DNA of 64,000 bases from JAAYVZ01 sp035384965 (GCA_035384965.1 DAOOJE010000003.1:1-64000), one strand, 5' to 3'; shown: positions 17,203 through 27,063, counted from the stretch's first letter. Notes: a model not told the origin generated them from the letters alone. Made by a program: numbers and translations.

Positions 17203-18903
17203 ATGGGCATGCGCGTCGTCGTGGTGGGGGGCGTGGCCGCGGGAATGAGCGCGGCATGCCGCCTGCGCCGCCTTGACGAGCACGCCGAAATCGTCGTCCT
17301 CGAGCGCGGGCCTCACGTCTCGTATGCGAGCTGTGGATTGCCGTATCACATCTCCGGTACGATCTGCGACCGAGATCGATTGCTCGTCGCTACACCGGAG
17401 ATGCTGGCCGCCCGCTACGCTCTCGACGTGAGAGTGGAGCACGAGGCGGTGGCCATCGACCGCCCGAAGCGCGAGGTGGTGGTCCGCGATCGCCGGACCG
17501 CTCGCGAGTACCGCCTGCCCTACGATCGGCTCCTGCTCGCTCCCGGGGCCGCCCCGGCGCGGCTGCCGATCCCGGGAGCCGACCACCCGCGCGTGCTGAC
17601 CCTGCGCTCGCTCGCCGACATGGACGCGATCCTCGCCGCCGTGGCCGCGGCCGCCCCCCAGAAGGCGGTGGTCGTGGGTGCCGGCTACATTGGCCTCGAA
17701 CTCGCCGAGGCACTGTGCTTTGCAGGGCTCGAGGCAACGCTCGTCGAGGCGATGCCGCAGGTCTTGCCCGCAGCCGACCCCGAAATGGCGGTGCTGCTCG
17801 AGCACGAGCTCGAGCGCAACGGCGTCGACCTTTGCCTCGGCACCCGGGTGACGGCCATCGAGACGCGAGGCGAGGGGCTCGCTGTGCGACTTTCGAGCGG
17901 CGACGAACTCGAGGCCGGGCTCGTGGTGGTCGCTGCCGGCGTACGCCCCGAGGTCGACCTGGCGCGCGAGGCCGGCCTCGAGTGCGGGCCTTCGGGGGGT
18001 ATTGCCGTTGACAACGCGATGCGCACCTCTGACGAGGCAATCCTGGCGGCAGGGGATGCGGTCGAGGTGGTGGACGTGGTGACCGGCGCGCCGGCGCTCG
18101 TGCCGCTCGCCGGGCCGGCCAGCCGGCAAGGCCGGATAGCCGCCGACACGATCGCCGGCCGCTCGTCCGTCTACCGGGGATCGCAAGGCACGGTCATCTG
18201 CAAGGTGTTCGAGCTGGCGATCGGCATGACTGGCCGCAGCGAGACCGCCCTCGCTGCCGCCGGAGTCCCGCACGAGAAGGTGTACATCTTCGGCGGCGAC
18301 CACGCGAGCTACTACCCGGGGGCCGCACCGCTGTACCTCAAGCTGCTGTTCGACCCCCGCGACGGGCGAATCCTGGGCGCGCAGGCGGTGGGCTCGCGGG
18401 GCGTCGACAGGCGCATCGACGTGCTCGCCGTCGCGCTGCGCGCCGGCCTGACCGTCGAGGACCTCGAGCACCTCGAGCTGTGCTACGCGCCGCCGTTCGG
18501 GTCGGCCAGGGATCCCGTCAACCTCGCCGGGTTCGCGGCTGCCGGCGCCCGCGGCGGGGACGTGGCGCTCGCCGACGTGCGCGAGGTCGCGCATCCGCGC
18601 CCCGGCCAGCTCGTGCTGGACGTGCGCACAGGCGAGGAGGTCGCGCAGGGCGCGATCCCGGGGGCGCTGCACATCCCGGTCGACGAGCTGCGCGGCCGGC
18701 TCGGCGAGCTGCCGCGCGACCGCGAGCTGCTCGTCGTGTGCGCGGTGGGCCAGCGAGGCTATGTCGCCTGCCGGCTCCTCGCCCAGCACGGCTTTGCCTG
18801 CCGCAACCTCTCCGGCGGGTTCGCGCTCCTCGGGCTCTGGAAACGGGCACAGCGGCGGCGCGCCGAAGCCCCGGCTCCCACAGGGCAGGGCGTCCCGCAG
18901 TAG
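17203..18903 (+). CDS. CoA-disulfide reductase / NADH polysulfide reductase with C-terminal rhodanese domain
   Basis: 566 aa. Residues 4-440 are a FAD/NAD(P) pyridine nucleotide-disulfide oxidoreductase with GGVAAGMSAA FAD motif, single redox C44 in SYASCGLPY (CoADR type, not CxxxxC), the NAD motif VVGAGYIGLELAEA and AAGDAVEV. Residues ~465-550 are a rhodanese with active C513 in VVCAVGQRGY. This fusion (CoADR-Rhd/Npsr) reduces CoA persulfide, polysulfide or CoA disulfide with NAD(P)H. ATG 17203 follows CAGGAG. Last gene of the dsrC operon. Confidence 0.93.
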   Translation: MGMRVVVVGGVAAGMSAACRLRRLDEHAEIVVLERGPHVSYASCGLPYHISGTICDRDRLLVATPEMLAARYALDVRVEHEAVAIDRPKREVVVRDRRTAREYRLPYDRLLLAPGAAPARLPIPGADHPRVLTLRSLADMDAILAAVAAAAPQKAVVVGAGYIGLELAEALCFAGLEATLVEAMPQVLPAADPEMAVLLEHELERNGVDLCLGTRVTAIETRGEGLAVRLSSGDELEAGLVVVAAGVRPEVDLAREAGLECGPSGGIAVDNAMRTSDEAILAAGDAVEVVDVVTGAPALVPLAGPASRQGRIAADTIAGRSSVYRGSQGTVICKVFELAIGMTGRSETALAAAGVPHEKVYIFGGDHASYYPGAAPLYLKLLFDPRDGRILGAQAVGSRGVDRRIDVLAVALRAGLTVEDLEHLELCYAPPFGSARDPVNLAGFAAAGARGGDVALADVREVAHPRPGQLVLDVRTGEEVAQGAIPGALHIPVDELRGRLGELPRDRELLVVCAVGQRGYVACRLLAQHGFACRNLSGGFALLGLWKRAQRRRAEAPAPTGQGVPQ

Positions 18904-19027
18904 GCTGGGCAGGGGCAGTGACGGGCGGGGGCGCCGGGGTACGTTCCCGACTCTCGACTCTCCACCGGGCGGACGGGCGCAGGGCGGAGGGAACCAAACC
19001 TGCGCTACCCTGTCACAAGGTACTGCC

Positions 19028-22000
19028 ATGAGCCAGAAGACCACTCTCCGCCGCGCCGCGTCGTTCATCACAGTCGCCGTCGCCTGCCTCGCCGTCACGC
19101 TGCTGGTGGCGGCGGGCGGAGGGAACGGGCAGAGCGCGCCGCCGGCGGCAAAGCCGAGCCCGGCGACCGAAGGGAGCCCCAAGGTGAGCACACCGCCGAG
19201 TTGGAAGACCATCGACAAGCTCATCGACGAGGAAAAGCTGTCGGAGGCCGCGGAGGGCGTGGCCGCGATCCGCGAGGCGGCCAGCAAGGCCGGCAACACC
19301 GAGGAGTGGACGCGCGCGCTCGTAAAGGAGACGCAGCTCCGGATCGCGCTCCACGGCTACGAGACCGCCGTGCGGCACCTCAAGGAGCAGCCGTGGCCGC
19401 AAGACGAGTGGGCGCGGGCGACGCTCAACCTCTTCTACGCTCACTCTCTCGTGACCTACGCCGAGAGCTACGGCTGGGAGATCCGGCAGCGCGAGAAGGT
19501 CGTGTCCAGCCAGGAGGTGGATCTCAAGGCGTGGACGATGGAGGAGATCCACCTTGCTGCCGTGCGCGCCTACCTCGAGGTCTGGGAGCGCCGCGAGCGG
19601 TTGGCAACAGAGCCGACCAACCGGTGGTTCGAGTACATCCGGCCGAACAACTACCCCGCCGAGGTCCGCGGCACGTTACGCGACGCCGTGACCTACCTGT
19701 TCGTGGAGCTGCTGGCCGACACCTCGTTCTGGCGGCCGGAGCACGAGAGCGAGACGTTCGCCCTGGATCTCGGCAGCCTGCTGACCCCACGGGACGACGC
19801 GGCACGAACGGTGAAGCTGGACGATCCGGCGATCCATCCGCTCGTTCGGATCTGCGCGATTCTCGACGATCACGAACGCTGGGCCGGCCGAGTTGGCCGC
19901 CTCGAAGCGCAGCTCGAAGCCAGGCTCGAACGGACCCGCCGCCTGCGCGACGCCTTCGCCGACGAGGAGGACCGCAGGACCATCCGCGCCGACCTGGAAA
20001 AGCGCCTGCCGGCTTTCCGGAAGCTGCCCTGGTGGGCAGCAGGCATGGCGCAGCTCGCCACCCTCGTCAAGGCAGAAGATGCACCCGACAGCCTCGTGCG
20101 CGCCCGCGACCTGGCCCGCCAGGGCGAGCGTGCGTACCCGGACACGAAGGGAGGCATACACTGCAGGTCGATTGCCGAGCACCTCGAAGCACCGGACTAC
20201 AGCCTCCTGGGCCTGAACGCCGACGGGTCCGGCAAGCGATCGCTGGGCGTTGAGCACAGGAATCTGTCCGAGCTTCACTTCCGTGCGTACCGCATGGATG
20301 CGGTGCGCTTCGCCGCCGAGTCGCGCGACTGGAGCCTGCGTCCGGACAGCAACGAGATCCGCGCGCTCGTACAGAGCGGCTCACCCGCTGCTCGGTGGTC
20401 GGTGGACCTGCCCCCGACACCCGACCTGCGCTCGCACCGCACGTTCGTCACACCTGCCGTGCAGGAGAGAGGCTTCTACATCATCGTCGCCTCGGCTCGC
20501 CCGAGCTTCGACCGCGAGGACAATCTCATGCTCGCGCTGCCGTTCTCGGTCACCGACATGGTCGTGCTGCGCCGCGACGACGGCAAGGGCGGCCAGGAGA
20601 TGCGCGTCGTGGCCGCCGAGACCGGCACGCCGCTACCCGGGGTCTCGTTGCACCTGTACCAGCGCAACTGGCGCGACGGCCACACGCGGACGAAGACCCT
20701 CGTCACCGATACCGCCGGGCTTGCAACCTTCGAAAGTACCGACACACGGCGCTCCGCGAGCCACTTCCTGGTCGCCGAGCGCCCCGGCGAAGTGCTGCTG
20801 GATGATCGCCACCTCGGCTTCTCGAACCCGCCGGAGTCGCGCCAGATCACGGCCTCGTTCCTGTACACCGACCGCAGCGTGTACCGCCCCCAGCAGAAGG
20901 TCCTCTTCAAGGTCGTGGGCTACACCGGCAATCGCGAGGAGGGCAGCTTCGAAGTTGCGAGAAACCGCCCCGTCCGCGTCACGCTGTACGACCCCAACGG
21001 CGACGAAGTGGCCGCCCTCGATCTTTCCACCAACACCTACGGCACGGCGTCCGGCGAGCTCGTGATCCCGGGAGGTCGCCCGCTCGGCAGTTGGCAACTG
21101 CACAGCTCACTGGATGGCCGCACCTCGCTGCGCGTGGAAGAGTACAAGCGTCCGACGTTCGAGGTCACGATGGCCGACCCGGAGGACGCGCTGCGCCTCA
21201 ACCGCGAGGCCGTGCTCAAAGGTGAGGCGCGCTACTACTTCGGGTTGCCGGTGACCGCCGGCGCCGTGCGCTGGCGCGTGACCCGCGAGCCCGTGTATCC
21301 GTGGTGGTGGGGATGGTGGTGGGGCCGGCCGGTCAACACCTCGGCGCAGAAGGTGGCCTCGGGCGAGAGCAGGCTCGCCGAGGATGGCACGTTCGATGTG
21401 CGCTTCGTTCCGGCCGCGGACGAGCGGCTCGCCCAGAGCAGCAAGGAGACCACCTACCGCTTCCGCATCGAAGCCGACGTCACCGACGAAGGTGGCGAGA
21501 CACGCAGCACCTCGCGCTCGTTTCGGCTCGGCTTCGTCGACGTGGAGGCATCCATCGACCTGGCAGGCGGGTTCATGATGGCCGGCGCGCCCGCGCGCGC
21601 CGTGATCACGCGCCGGAGCCTCGATGGCGTTCCCCGGGCCGGCAGCGGATCCTGGGAGCTGGTCGAGCTCGTGCAGCCGGCAGCAGCCGTGATGCCAGCC
21701 GACGAGGACGTGCCAATCGAGGAGTCACGAGCACAGTACGCGACGCCCGGGGACCGCCAGAAGCCACGCTGGGCACCCGACTACCGCCCCGAGCGCACTC
21801 TGCGGGGCTGGCCAGCGGGCCGGCGCGTCGGTGCAGGCTCTTGTGAGCACGATGCGGCAGGCAAGGCGCACCTGGAGCTGCCGGCGCTTTCCGGCGGCGC
21901 CTACCGCCTCACCTACACGACACAGGACGAGTTCGGCGCCACCTATGAGACGACCCGCGAGCTGCTGGTCGCCAGTCCCGCGCTCTCGCTCGCGCTGCCG

Positions 22001-25000
22001 CTCGTGGTGCGCGCCGAGGCCGACTCGGTTCGCGTCGGAGGAACGGCACGCCTGCTCGTCCACAGCGGCATCCCGGGCCAGACGCTGTACGTCGACCGCT
22101 TCCGCGACGGTAAGCTGCTCGACCGCCGGCAGCTCGTGGCCGGGCGCGACGGCGCTGTCGTCGAGCTGCCGATCCGCGAGCAGGACCGCGGCGGGTTCAC
22201 GTGCCTGGTCGTCGCGGTCCGGGACCACCAGGTGCTCACCCAGAGCGTGGCGATCTCCGTGCCGTGGGACGACAGGCAACTGGACGTGACGTTCGCCACG
22301 TTCCGCGATCGCATGCGCCCGAAGAGCCGGGAAACCTGGCGGGTGCAGGTCAAGACCTCGGATGGGCGTCCGGCCGAGGTGGGCGCGGCCGAGTTGCTGG
22401 CGTACATGTACGACCGCAGCCTCGACATCTTCGCGCCGCATACGCCCCCGCAACCGCTGTCGATCTACCCGCTGCGAATGCAGCCCGTGAGCGTGCAGCC
22501 GAACCTGGCGCTCGCGCACGGCGAGCGGTTCGACGACAGCTCGTTCAGACCGACCACGTTGCCTCCCATCCTGCGCTCGGATGAGCTTGTCTTCCACTCG
22601 GAGTATGGCGTGGGCGGGCTCGGCATCCGCCGCAAGATGGCGCTTCGGGCCGTATCCGCGGTCCCGGAGGCCATGCCTGCGCCGATGGCCGCCGAAGCCT
22701 CGATGTCCTCTGAAGTGCAAGGCGGCGTCGTGGGAGGAGTACCGGGAGGGGGCCTGGGAGACGCCTCGGACTCGCGATTGTTGCCGGTCGAGACACCGCC
22801 CGAGGCACCGGCCGCCGAGCTGCGCTCCGACTTCGCCGAGACCGCGTTTTGGGAGCCGCACCTGCTCACCGGCCAGGACGGCACAGCGTCGATCGAGTTC
22901 ACGGTGCCCGACTCCGTGACCTCGTGGAACGTCTGGGTGCACGCCGTGACCCGCGACCTGCGCGCCGGGGTGCTCCACACCGAGGCGCGCTCGGTCAAGG
23001 ACCTCATGGTCCGCCCGTACGTGCCGCGCTTCTTGCGCGAAGGCGACCGGGCGATCCTCAAGGTCGTGGTCAACAACGCCGGTGAGACCGACCTCTCGGG
23101 CCGCCTCGCCCTCGACATCCTCGACCCCGAGACCAACCGCAGCCTGCTCGCCGAGTTCGGCCTCGAGCCCGGCCAGGCGGTGCGGCCGTTTTCGGTCAGG
23201 CCGGGCGGAGGCGCCGACCTCGCCTTCGCCATCACCGTTCCCAGGCGCGTCGGCCAGGTCGCGTTCAAGGTCGTGGCCAGCGCCGGGGATCTCTCCGACG
23301 GCGAGCTGCGCCCCCTGCCGTTGCTCCCCTCCCGCATGCACCTCGCGCAGTCGCGGTTCGTGACCCTGCGCGACGCCGACCGGCGCGTCATGCGTTTCGA
23401 CGACCTCGCCCGCCATGACGACCCGACAATGCTCAACGAGCGGCTGGTCGTGACCGTGGACGCGCAGCTCTTCTACCAGGTGCTGGCGGCGCTGCCGTAC
23501 CTCGTCAACTACCCGTACGAGTGCACCGAGCAGACGCTCAACCGGTTCCTCTCCACCGGCATCGTCGCCTCGGTCTTCGAGGACTACCCCGCGGTCGCGC
23601 GCATGGCAGAGCAGATGGCCAGGCGCGACACCGTGCTCGAGACGTTCGACCAGGCCGACCCCAACCGCCGCATGGCGCTCGAGGAGACGCCGTGGCTCGT
23701 GCAGGCGCGTGGCGGCAAGGACGCCGGCGAGGGGTTCGTCAACGTGCTCGACCCGCGCGTCGCCAGGGCCAACCGCGACCAGGCGATGGCCAAGCTCCGC
23801 AAGGCGCAAACCGCGATCGGCGGCTTTCCGTGGTGGGAGGGCGGCCCGCCCTCGCCGTTCATGACGCTCTACCTCATGCACGGCTTCGCCAAGGCGGCCG
23901 AGTTCGGCATCGAGGTACCGAAGGACATGGTCCAGCGGGGCTGGCAGTACCTCGCCAAGCACTACCGCGAGACCTGGCGCGGGATGATGAAGGACGACTG
24001 CTGCTGGGAGGCGCTGACGTTCCTCGACTACGTCGCCACCGCCTACCCCGACGAGTCGTGGACCGGCGACGCGCTGACCCTCGACGAGCGGAAAGAGATC
24101 CTCGACTACTCGTTCCGGCACTGGAAGCGGCACTCGCCGTACCTCAAGGGCTACCTCGCCCTCACGCTCGCACGGATGGACCGGCCGTCCGACGCGAAGC
24201 TGGTGTGGGACTCCGTCATGGACTCGGCGAAGACGACCCAGGACGAGGGCACGTTCTGGGCGCCCGAGGACCGCTCCTGGCTCTGGTACAACGACACGAT
24301 CGAAAGCCACGCGTTCGCGCTGCGCACGCTCATGGAGCTGGCACCCCAGGACGCCCGGCGCCACGGCCTCGTGCAGTGGCTGCTGCTCAACAAGAAGCTC
24401 AACCAGTGGAAGTCCACGCGCGCCACGGCCGAGGTCATCTACGCGCTCGTGCACTACCTGAAAGCCGAGAAGATGTTGGGGATCAAGGAGAACTTGACCG
24501 TCAGCGTGGGGCCGCAGACGACCACGTTCGTCTTCGACCCCGATCGCTACGAGGGCCGCAAGAACCAGCTCGTCATCCCTGGCGAGAAGGTCGGCCCCAC
24601 GACCGCCGAGGTCACGGTCGAGAAGACCTCGCCGGGGTTCGCCTTCGCCTCGGCTACCTGGCACTTCTCCACCGAGCGGCTGCCGGACGCCGAGCGGGGG
24701 GATTTCTTCCAGGTGAGCCGGCGCTACTTCAAGCGCGAGATGACCGGGCGCGAGTGGGTGCTGCGTCCGCTCGCCGAGGGTGAAACGCTGGCCATAGGGG
24801 ACCAAATCGAGGTGCAGATCTCGCTGCGCTCCAAGCACGAGGCCGAGTACGTGCACCTGCGCGACCCGCGCGCCGCCGGGCTCGAGCCCGAAGACCCGCG
24901 CTCGGGGTTCAAGTGGAACCTCGGCCTCGGCTGGTACGAGGAGGTGCGCGACTCCGGCGCCAACTTCTTCTTCGAGTCGCTCCCGGTCGGCGAGTGCACC

Positions 25001-25132
25001 TTCAAGTACCGCCTGCGAGCCAACATGGCCGGCACCTTCCGGATCGGTCCCGCTACCGTGCAGTCGATGTACGCCCCGGAGTTTGCCGCCTACTCCACAG
25101 GCCACGTGATGGAGGTGAAGGCCGCCGAATGA
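19028..25132 (+). CDS. Alpha-2-macroglobulin-like protein with thioester motif (2,034 aa)
   Basis: A Sec-type signal lies at residues 8-32; the only early Cys is not in a lipobox, so secretion or periplasmic location without lipidation is likely. Residues ~55-330 are helical/TPR-like. MG2-type DRSVYRPQQKVLFKVV is at ~615, several macroglobulin domains follow, and the A2M-domain signature (FWEPHLLTGQDGTASIEFTVPDS) is near 1270. The thioester motif CTEQ is at C1499-Q1502, in the expected alpha-helical toroid. Bacterial A2Ms trap proteases in the periplasm. The penicillin-binding protein 1C partner often found next to such genes is absent. ATG 19028 is 16 nt after TACCCT. Confidence 0.92.
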   Translation: MSQKTTLRRAASFITVAVACLAVTLLVAAGGGNGQSAPPAAKPSPATEGSPKVSTPPSWKTIDKLIDEEKLSEAAEGVAAIREAASKAGNTEEWTRALVKETQLRIALHGYETAVRHLKEQPWPQDEWARATLNLFYAHSLVTYAESYGWEIRQREKVVSSQEVDLKAWTMEEIHLAAVRAYLEVWERRERLATEPTNRWFEYIRPNNYPAEVRGTLRDAVTYLFVELLADTSFWRPEHESETFALDLGSLLTPRDDAARTVKLDDPAIHPLVRICAILDDHERWAGRVGRLEAQLEARLERTRRLRDAFADEEDRRTIRADLEKRLPAFRKLPWWAAGMAQLATLVKAEDAPDSLVRARDLARQGERAYPDTKGGIHCRSIAEHLEAPDYSLLGLNADGSGKRSLGVEHRNLSELHFRAYRMDAVRFAAESRDWSLRPDSNEIRALVQSGSPAARWSVDLPPTPDLRSHRTFVTPAVQERGFYIIVASARPSFDREDNLMLALPFSVTDMVVLRRDDGKGGQEMRVVAAETGTPLPGVSLHLYQRNWRDGHTRTKTLVTDTAGLATFESTDTRRSASHFLVAERPGEVLLDDRHLGFSNPPESRQITASFLYTDRSVYRPQQKVLFKVVGYTGNREEGSFEVARNRPVRVTLYDPNGDEVAALDLSTNTYGTASGELVIPGGRPLGSWQLHSSLDGRTSLRVEEYKRPTFEVTMADPEDALRLNREAVLKGEARYYFGLPVTAGAVRWRVTREPVYPWWWGWWWGRPVNTSAQKVASGESRLAEDGTFDVRFVPAADERLAQSSKETTYRFRIEADVTDEGGETRSTSRSFRLGFVDVEASIDLAGGFMMAGAPARAVITRRSLDGVPRAGSGSWELVELVQPAAAVMPADEDVPIEESRAQYATPGDRQKPRWAPDYRPERTLRGWPAGRRVGAGSCEHDAAGKAHLELPALSGGAYRLTYTTQDEFGATYETTRELLVASPALSLALPLVVRAEADSVRVGGTARLLVHSGIPGQTLYVDRFRDGKLLDRRQLVAGRDGAVVELPIREQDRGGFTCLVVAVRDHQVLTQSVAISVPWDDRQLDVTFATFRDRMRPKSRETWRVQVKTSDGRPAEVGAAELLAYMYDRSLDIFAPHTPPQPLSIYPLRMQPVSVQPNLALAHGERFDDSSFRPTTLPPILRSDELVFHSEYGVGGLGIRRKMALRAVSAVPEAMPAPMAAEASMSSEVQGGVVGGVPGGGLGDASDSRLLPVETPPEAPAAELRSDFAETAFWEPHLLTGQDGTASIEFTVPDSVTSWNVWVHAVTRDLRAGVLHTEARSVKDLMVRPYVPRFLREGDRAILKVVVNNAGETDLSGRLALDILDPETNRSLLAEFGLEPGQAVRPFSVRPGGGADLAFAITVPRRVGQVAFKVVASAGDLSDGELRPLPLLPSRMHLAQSRFVTLRDADRRVMRFDDLARHDDPTMLNERLVVTVDAQLFYQVLAALPYLVNYPYECTEQTLNRFLSTGIVASVFEDYPAVARMAEQMARRDTVLETFDQADPNRRMALEETPWLVQARGGKDAGEGFVNVLDPRVARANRDQAMAKLRKAQTAIGGFPWWEGGPPSPFMTLYLMHGFAKAAEFGIEVPKDMVQRGWQYLAKHYRETWRGMMKDDCCWEALTFLDYVATAYPDESWTGDALTLDERKEILDYSFRHWKRHSPYLKGYLALTLARMDRPSDAKLVWDSVMDSAKTTQDEGTFWAPEDRSWLWYNDTIESHAFALRTLMELAPQDARRHGLVQWLLLNKKLNQWKSTRATAEVIYALVHYLKAEKMLGIKENLTVSVGPQTTTFVFDPDRYEGRKNQLVIPGEKVGPTTAEVTVEKTSPGFAFASATWHFSTERLPDAERGDFFQVSRRYFKREMTGREWVLRPLAEGETLAIGDQIEVQISLRSKHEAEYVHLRDPRAAGLEPEDPRSGFKWNLGLGWYEEVRDSGANFFFESLPVGECTFKYRLRANMAGTFRIGPATVQSMYAPEFAAYSTGHVMEVKAAE

Positions 25133-26256
25133 CGGACGGCACGCGGGTGCGGCGAATCCTGCACTGCGACATGGACTGCTACTACGCCGCGGTGCACATG
25201 CGGGACGACCCGACGCTCGTGGGGCGGCCGGTCGTCGTGGGCGGCGACCCGCAGGGACGCGGTGTCGTCGCATCGGCCTCGTACGAGGCACGAAAGTTCG
25301 GCATCCGCTCGGCGATGCCGGCCGCCCACGCGCTTCGGCTCTGCCCGCAGGTCGTGTTCATCCGGCCCGACTTTCCTCTCTACCGGCGGGAGTCGGACCG
25401 CATCTTCGCCATCTACCGCGAGTACACCCCGCTCGTCGAGACGGTCTCGCTCGACGAAGCGTACCTGGACGTCACGGACCACCTCGAGCGGCACGGGACG
25501 GCCACGACGATCGCCCGGGAGATCCGGCAACGCGTACGCGAGGAGCGCCGGCTCACGGTCTCGGTGGGCGTCGGCCCCAACATGCTCGTGGCCAAGATCG
25601 CCTCGGACTTCCGCAAGCCGGATGGCCTCACCGTGGTGCCCCCCGACAGGGTGCAGGCGTTCCTCGACCCGCTGCCGGTGCGCCGCCTGCACGGCGTCGG
25701 CCCGGCCACCGAGGCAGCGCTGGGGGAGCTCGGGATCTCCACCGTGGCCGAGCTGCGGGCCTGCCCGCTGGAGGCCCTGCTGGAGCGCTTCAAGAGCCAC
25801 GGCCGGATGCTGCACGACTTCGCGCGCGGGCTCGATGAGCGACCGGTGGAGACGCAGCACGAGCGCAAGAGCCTCGGCACCGAGACGACCTACCCGCACG
25901 ACCTCCAGGACATCGGTCAGATGGACGAGGAGCTGGGACGCATGGCGGAGGAGGTGGCCGACGGCCTGCAGCGCCGCGAGCTCGCGGCCTGCACCGTCAC
26001 GGTCAAGGTGCGCCTCGACGACTTCACGACCCTCACCCGCTCGCGCACGGTGCAGATCCCGACGCAACGCCCGACGCGGATCGGCGCGCTGGCCCGCGAC
26101 CTGCTGCGGCTCACTCCGGCAGGGCAGCGGCGCGTCCGGTTGCTCGGTGTCTCGTCCTCGACGCTCGTGCGGGCGACTCTGCTCCAGCTCGAGCTGTTCG
26201 ACGAGCCGGGCAAGACCGACAGGCCAACGAGCAACAGGCCAGCGGGTGAGACGTGA
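25129..26256 (+). CDS. dinB: DNA polymerase IV
   Basis: 375 aa Y-family polymerase for translesion synthesis. Palm motifs HCDMDCYYAAV (D14) and SLDEAYLDV (D109, E110) carry the metal ligands; VSVGVGPNMLVAKIASDFRKPDG, the HhH segment RLHGVG and a little-finger domain follow. The C-terminus holds the beta-clamp binding peptide QLELF at 353-357. It overlaps the A2M gene by 4 nt (ATGA) and so may be translated from the same message, an unusual pairing. No LexA box is evident since its promoter would be 6 kb upstream. Confidence 0.96.
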   Translation: MTDGTRVRRILHCDMDCYYAAVHMRDDPTLVGRPVVVGGDPQGRGVVASASYEARKFGIRSAMPAAHALRLCPQVVFIRPDFPLYRRESDRIFAIYREYTPLVETVSLDEAYLDVTDHLERHGTATTIAREIRQRVREERRLTVSVGVGPNMLVAKIASDFRKPDGLTVVPPDRVQAFLDPLPVRRLHGVGPATEAALGELGISTVAELRACPLEALLERFKSHGRMLHDFARGLDERPVETQHERKSLGTETTYPHDLQDIGQMDEELGRMAEEVADGLQRRELAACTVTVKVRLDDFTTLTRSRTVQIPTQRPTRIGALARDLLRLTPAGQRRVRLLGVSSSTLVRATLLQLELFDEPGKTDRPTSNRPAGET

Positions 26257-26322
26257 GAGGCCGTTCTCGGCCGCAAGCGGATCACGGCAAGCCCTCCCCT
26301 CGGGAGTATTCGGCCGCTCTGC

Positions 26323-26328
26323 TACCTT
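26323..26328 (+). promoter_or_regulatory. -10 element TACCTT close to start codon
   Basis: TACCTT ends 10 nt before ATG 26339 with no Shine-Dalgarno between, giving a predicted 5' leader of about four bases or none. A GGCCG-TTCT-CGGCC hairpin at 26259-26272 separates it from dinB. Confidence 0.4.
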
Positions 26329-26338
26329 GTCACGTGAC

Positions 26339-26812
26339 ATGAGCGCGACCGAGTTTCAGGTGGCCAAGGTGCTGGGCGGTCCGGTGGCGGTGGATGACGC
26401 GGAGCTTCTCTTCATCTCGCCCGCGATCCACGACTGGTCGCTCGTCTCCGGGCGCGGCATCGATGTCGTCATCGACCTCGAAGGCGGGCTCGACATCGGC
26501 GTTCCGACCGTCCCGAACCAGATCCTCTACGTGTACTTCCCGATCTACGACCAGGATCTGCCCGACCTCGCCAAGCTCCACGCCGTGGCCATCCTCGGCG
26601 CCGGCCTGGTGCGCGGCGGGCACCGGGTCCTGAGCCACTGCGGCATGGGGTTCAACCGCTCCGCGCTCGTGGCGGGGCTCATTCTCGTCCAGCACGGCTT
26701 TTCCGGCGCCGAGGCGGTCGAGCGGCTCCGGCAGCGGCGCCCCGGCGCGCTGTTCAACCCCACGTTCGCCGCCTACCTCGCCAGCATGCCTCCCCACCCA
26801 CCCACCCGGTGA
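26339..26812 (+). CDS. Dual-specificity/tyrosine protein phosphatase-like protein
   Basis: 157 aa. The P-loop HCGMGFNRS gives C101-x5-R107, the cysteine phosphatase signature, and the upstream YFPIYDQDLPD loop supplies a candidate general acid (D71 or D73). The compact size matches single-domain DUSPs. Substrate may be phosphoprotein, lipid or nucleotide; the many Ser/Thr kinases nearby make a phosphoprotein plausible but not shown. It appears to be transcribed from its own promoter after dinB. Confidence 0.82.
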   Translation: MSATEFQVAKVLGGPVAVDDAELLFISPAIHDWSLVSGRGIDVVIDLEGGLDIGVPTVPNQILYVYFPIYDQDLPDLAKLHAVAILGAGLVRGGHRVLSHCGMGFNRSALVAGLILVQHGFSGAEAVERLRQRRPGALFNPTFAAYLASMPPHPPTR

Positions 26813-26903
26813 TCAGTGTTGGTTCTCCACCCACCCCCCACCCGTTACGGCCCCCGCACCGCTTCCCCCACCCTTTCCCGCCACCCTCCCTCAGCGTGGT
26901 CGT

Positions 26904-26920
26904 GGACGTGGTCGTGGACG
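26904..26920 (+). repeat. Intergenic repeat unit, copy 1 (upstream of ssb)
   Basis: GGACGTGGTCGTGGACG occurs exactly here and, inverted, at 36684-36700 upstream of the yitT-like gene. Within this copy the sequence is itself tandem (GTGGTCGTGGAC repeated). About 100 bp downstream, TTGCGTTTTGCT (27019-27030) also recurs upstream of yitT. The surrounding gap 26813-27063 is C-rich low-complexity DNA. Confidence 0.6.
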
Positions 26921-27018
26921 GCCTTCCCCCCTCCCTATTCAGGTCCGGAGCAGCGTCCAGCCCGCCCACCCGGCGCGGCCTGGGGGAGTGGGCGCGAGAG
27001 GGCGGCTCGATTTTTGCC

Positions 27019-27035
27019 TTGCGTTTTGCTACGCT
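27019..27035 (+). promoter_or_regulatory. ssb promoter region
   Basis: The T-rich TTGCGTTTTGCT (27019-27030) runs into TACGCT (27030-27035), a -10-like hexamer 28 nt before ssb. The same 12-mer lies upstream of yitT (36649-36660, minus). Confidence 0.45.
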
Positions 27036-27063
27036 GGCGTCCCGTTCACGCCGGGAGGGAGAC

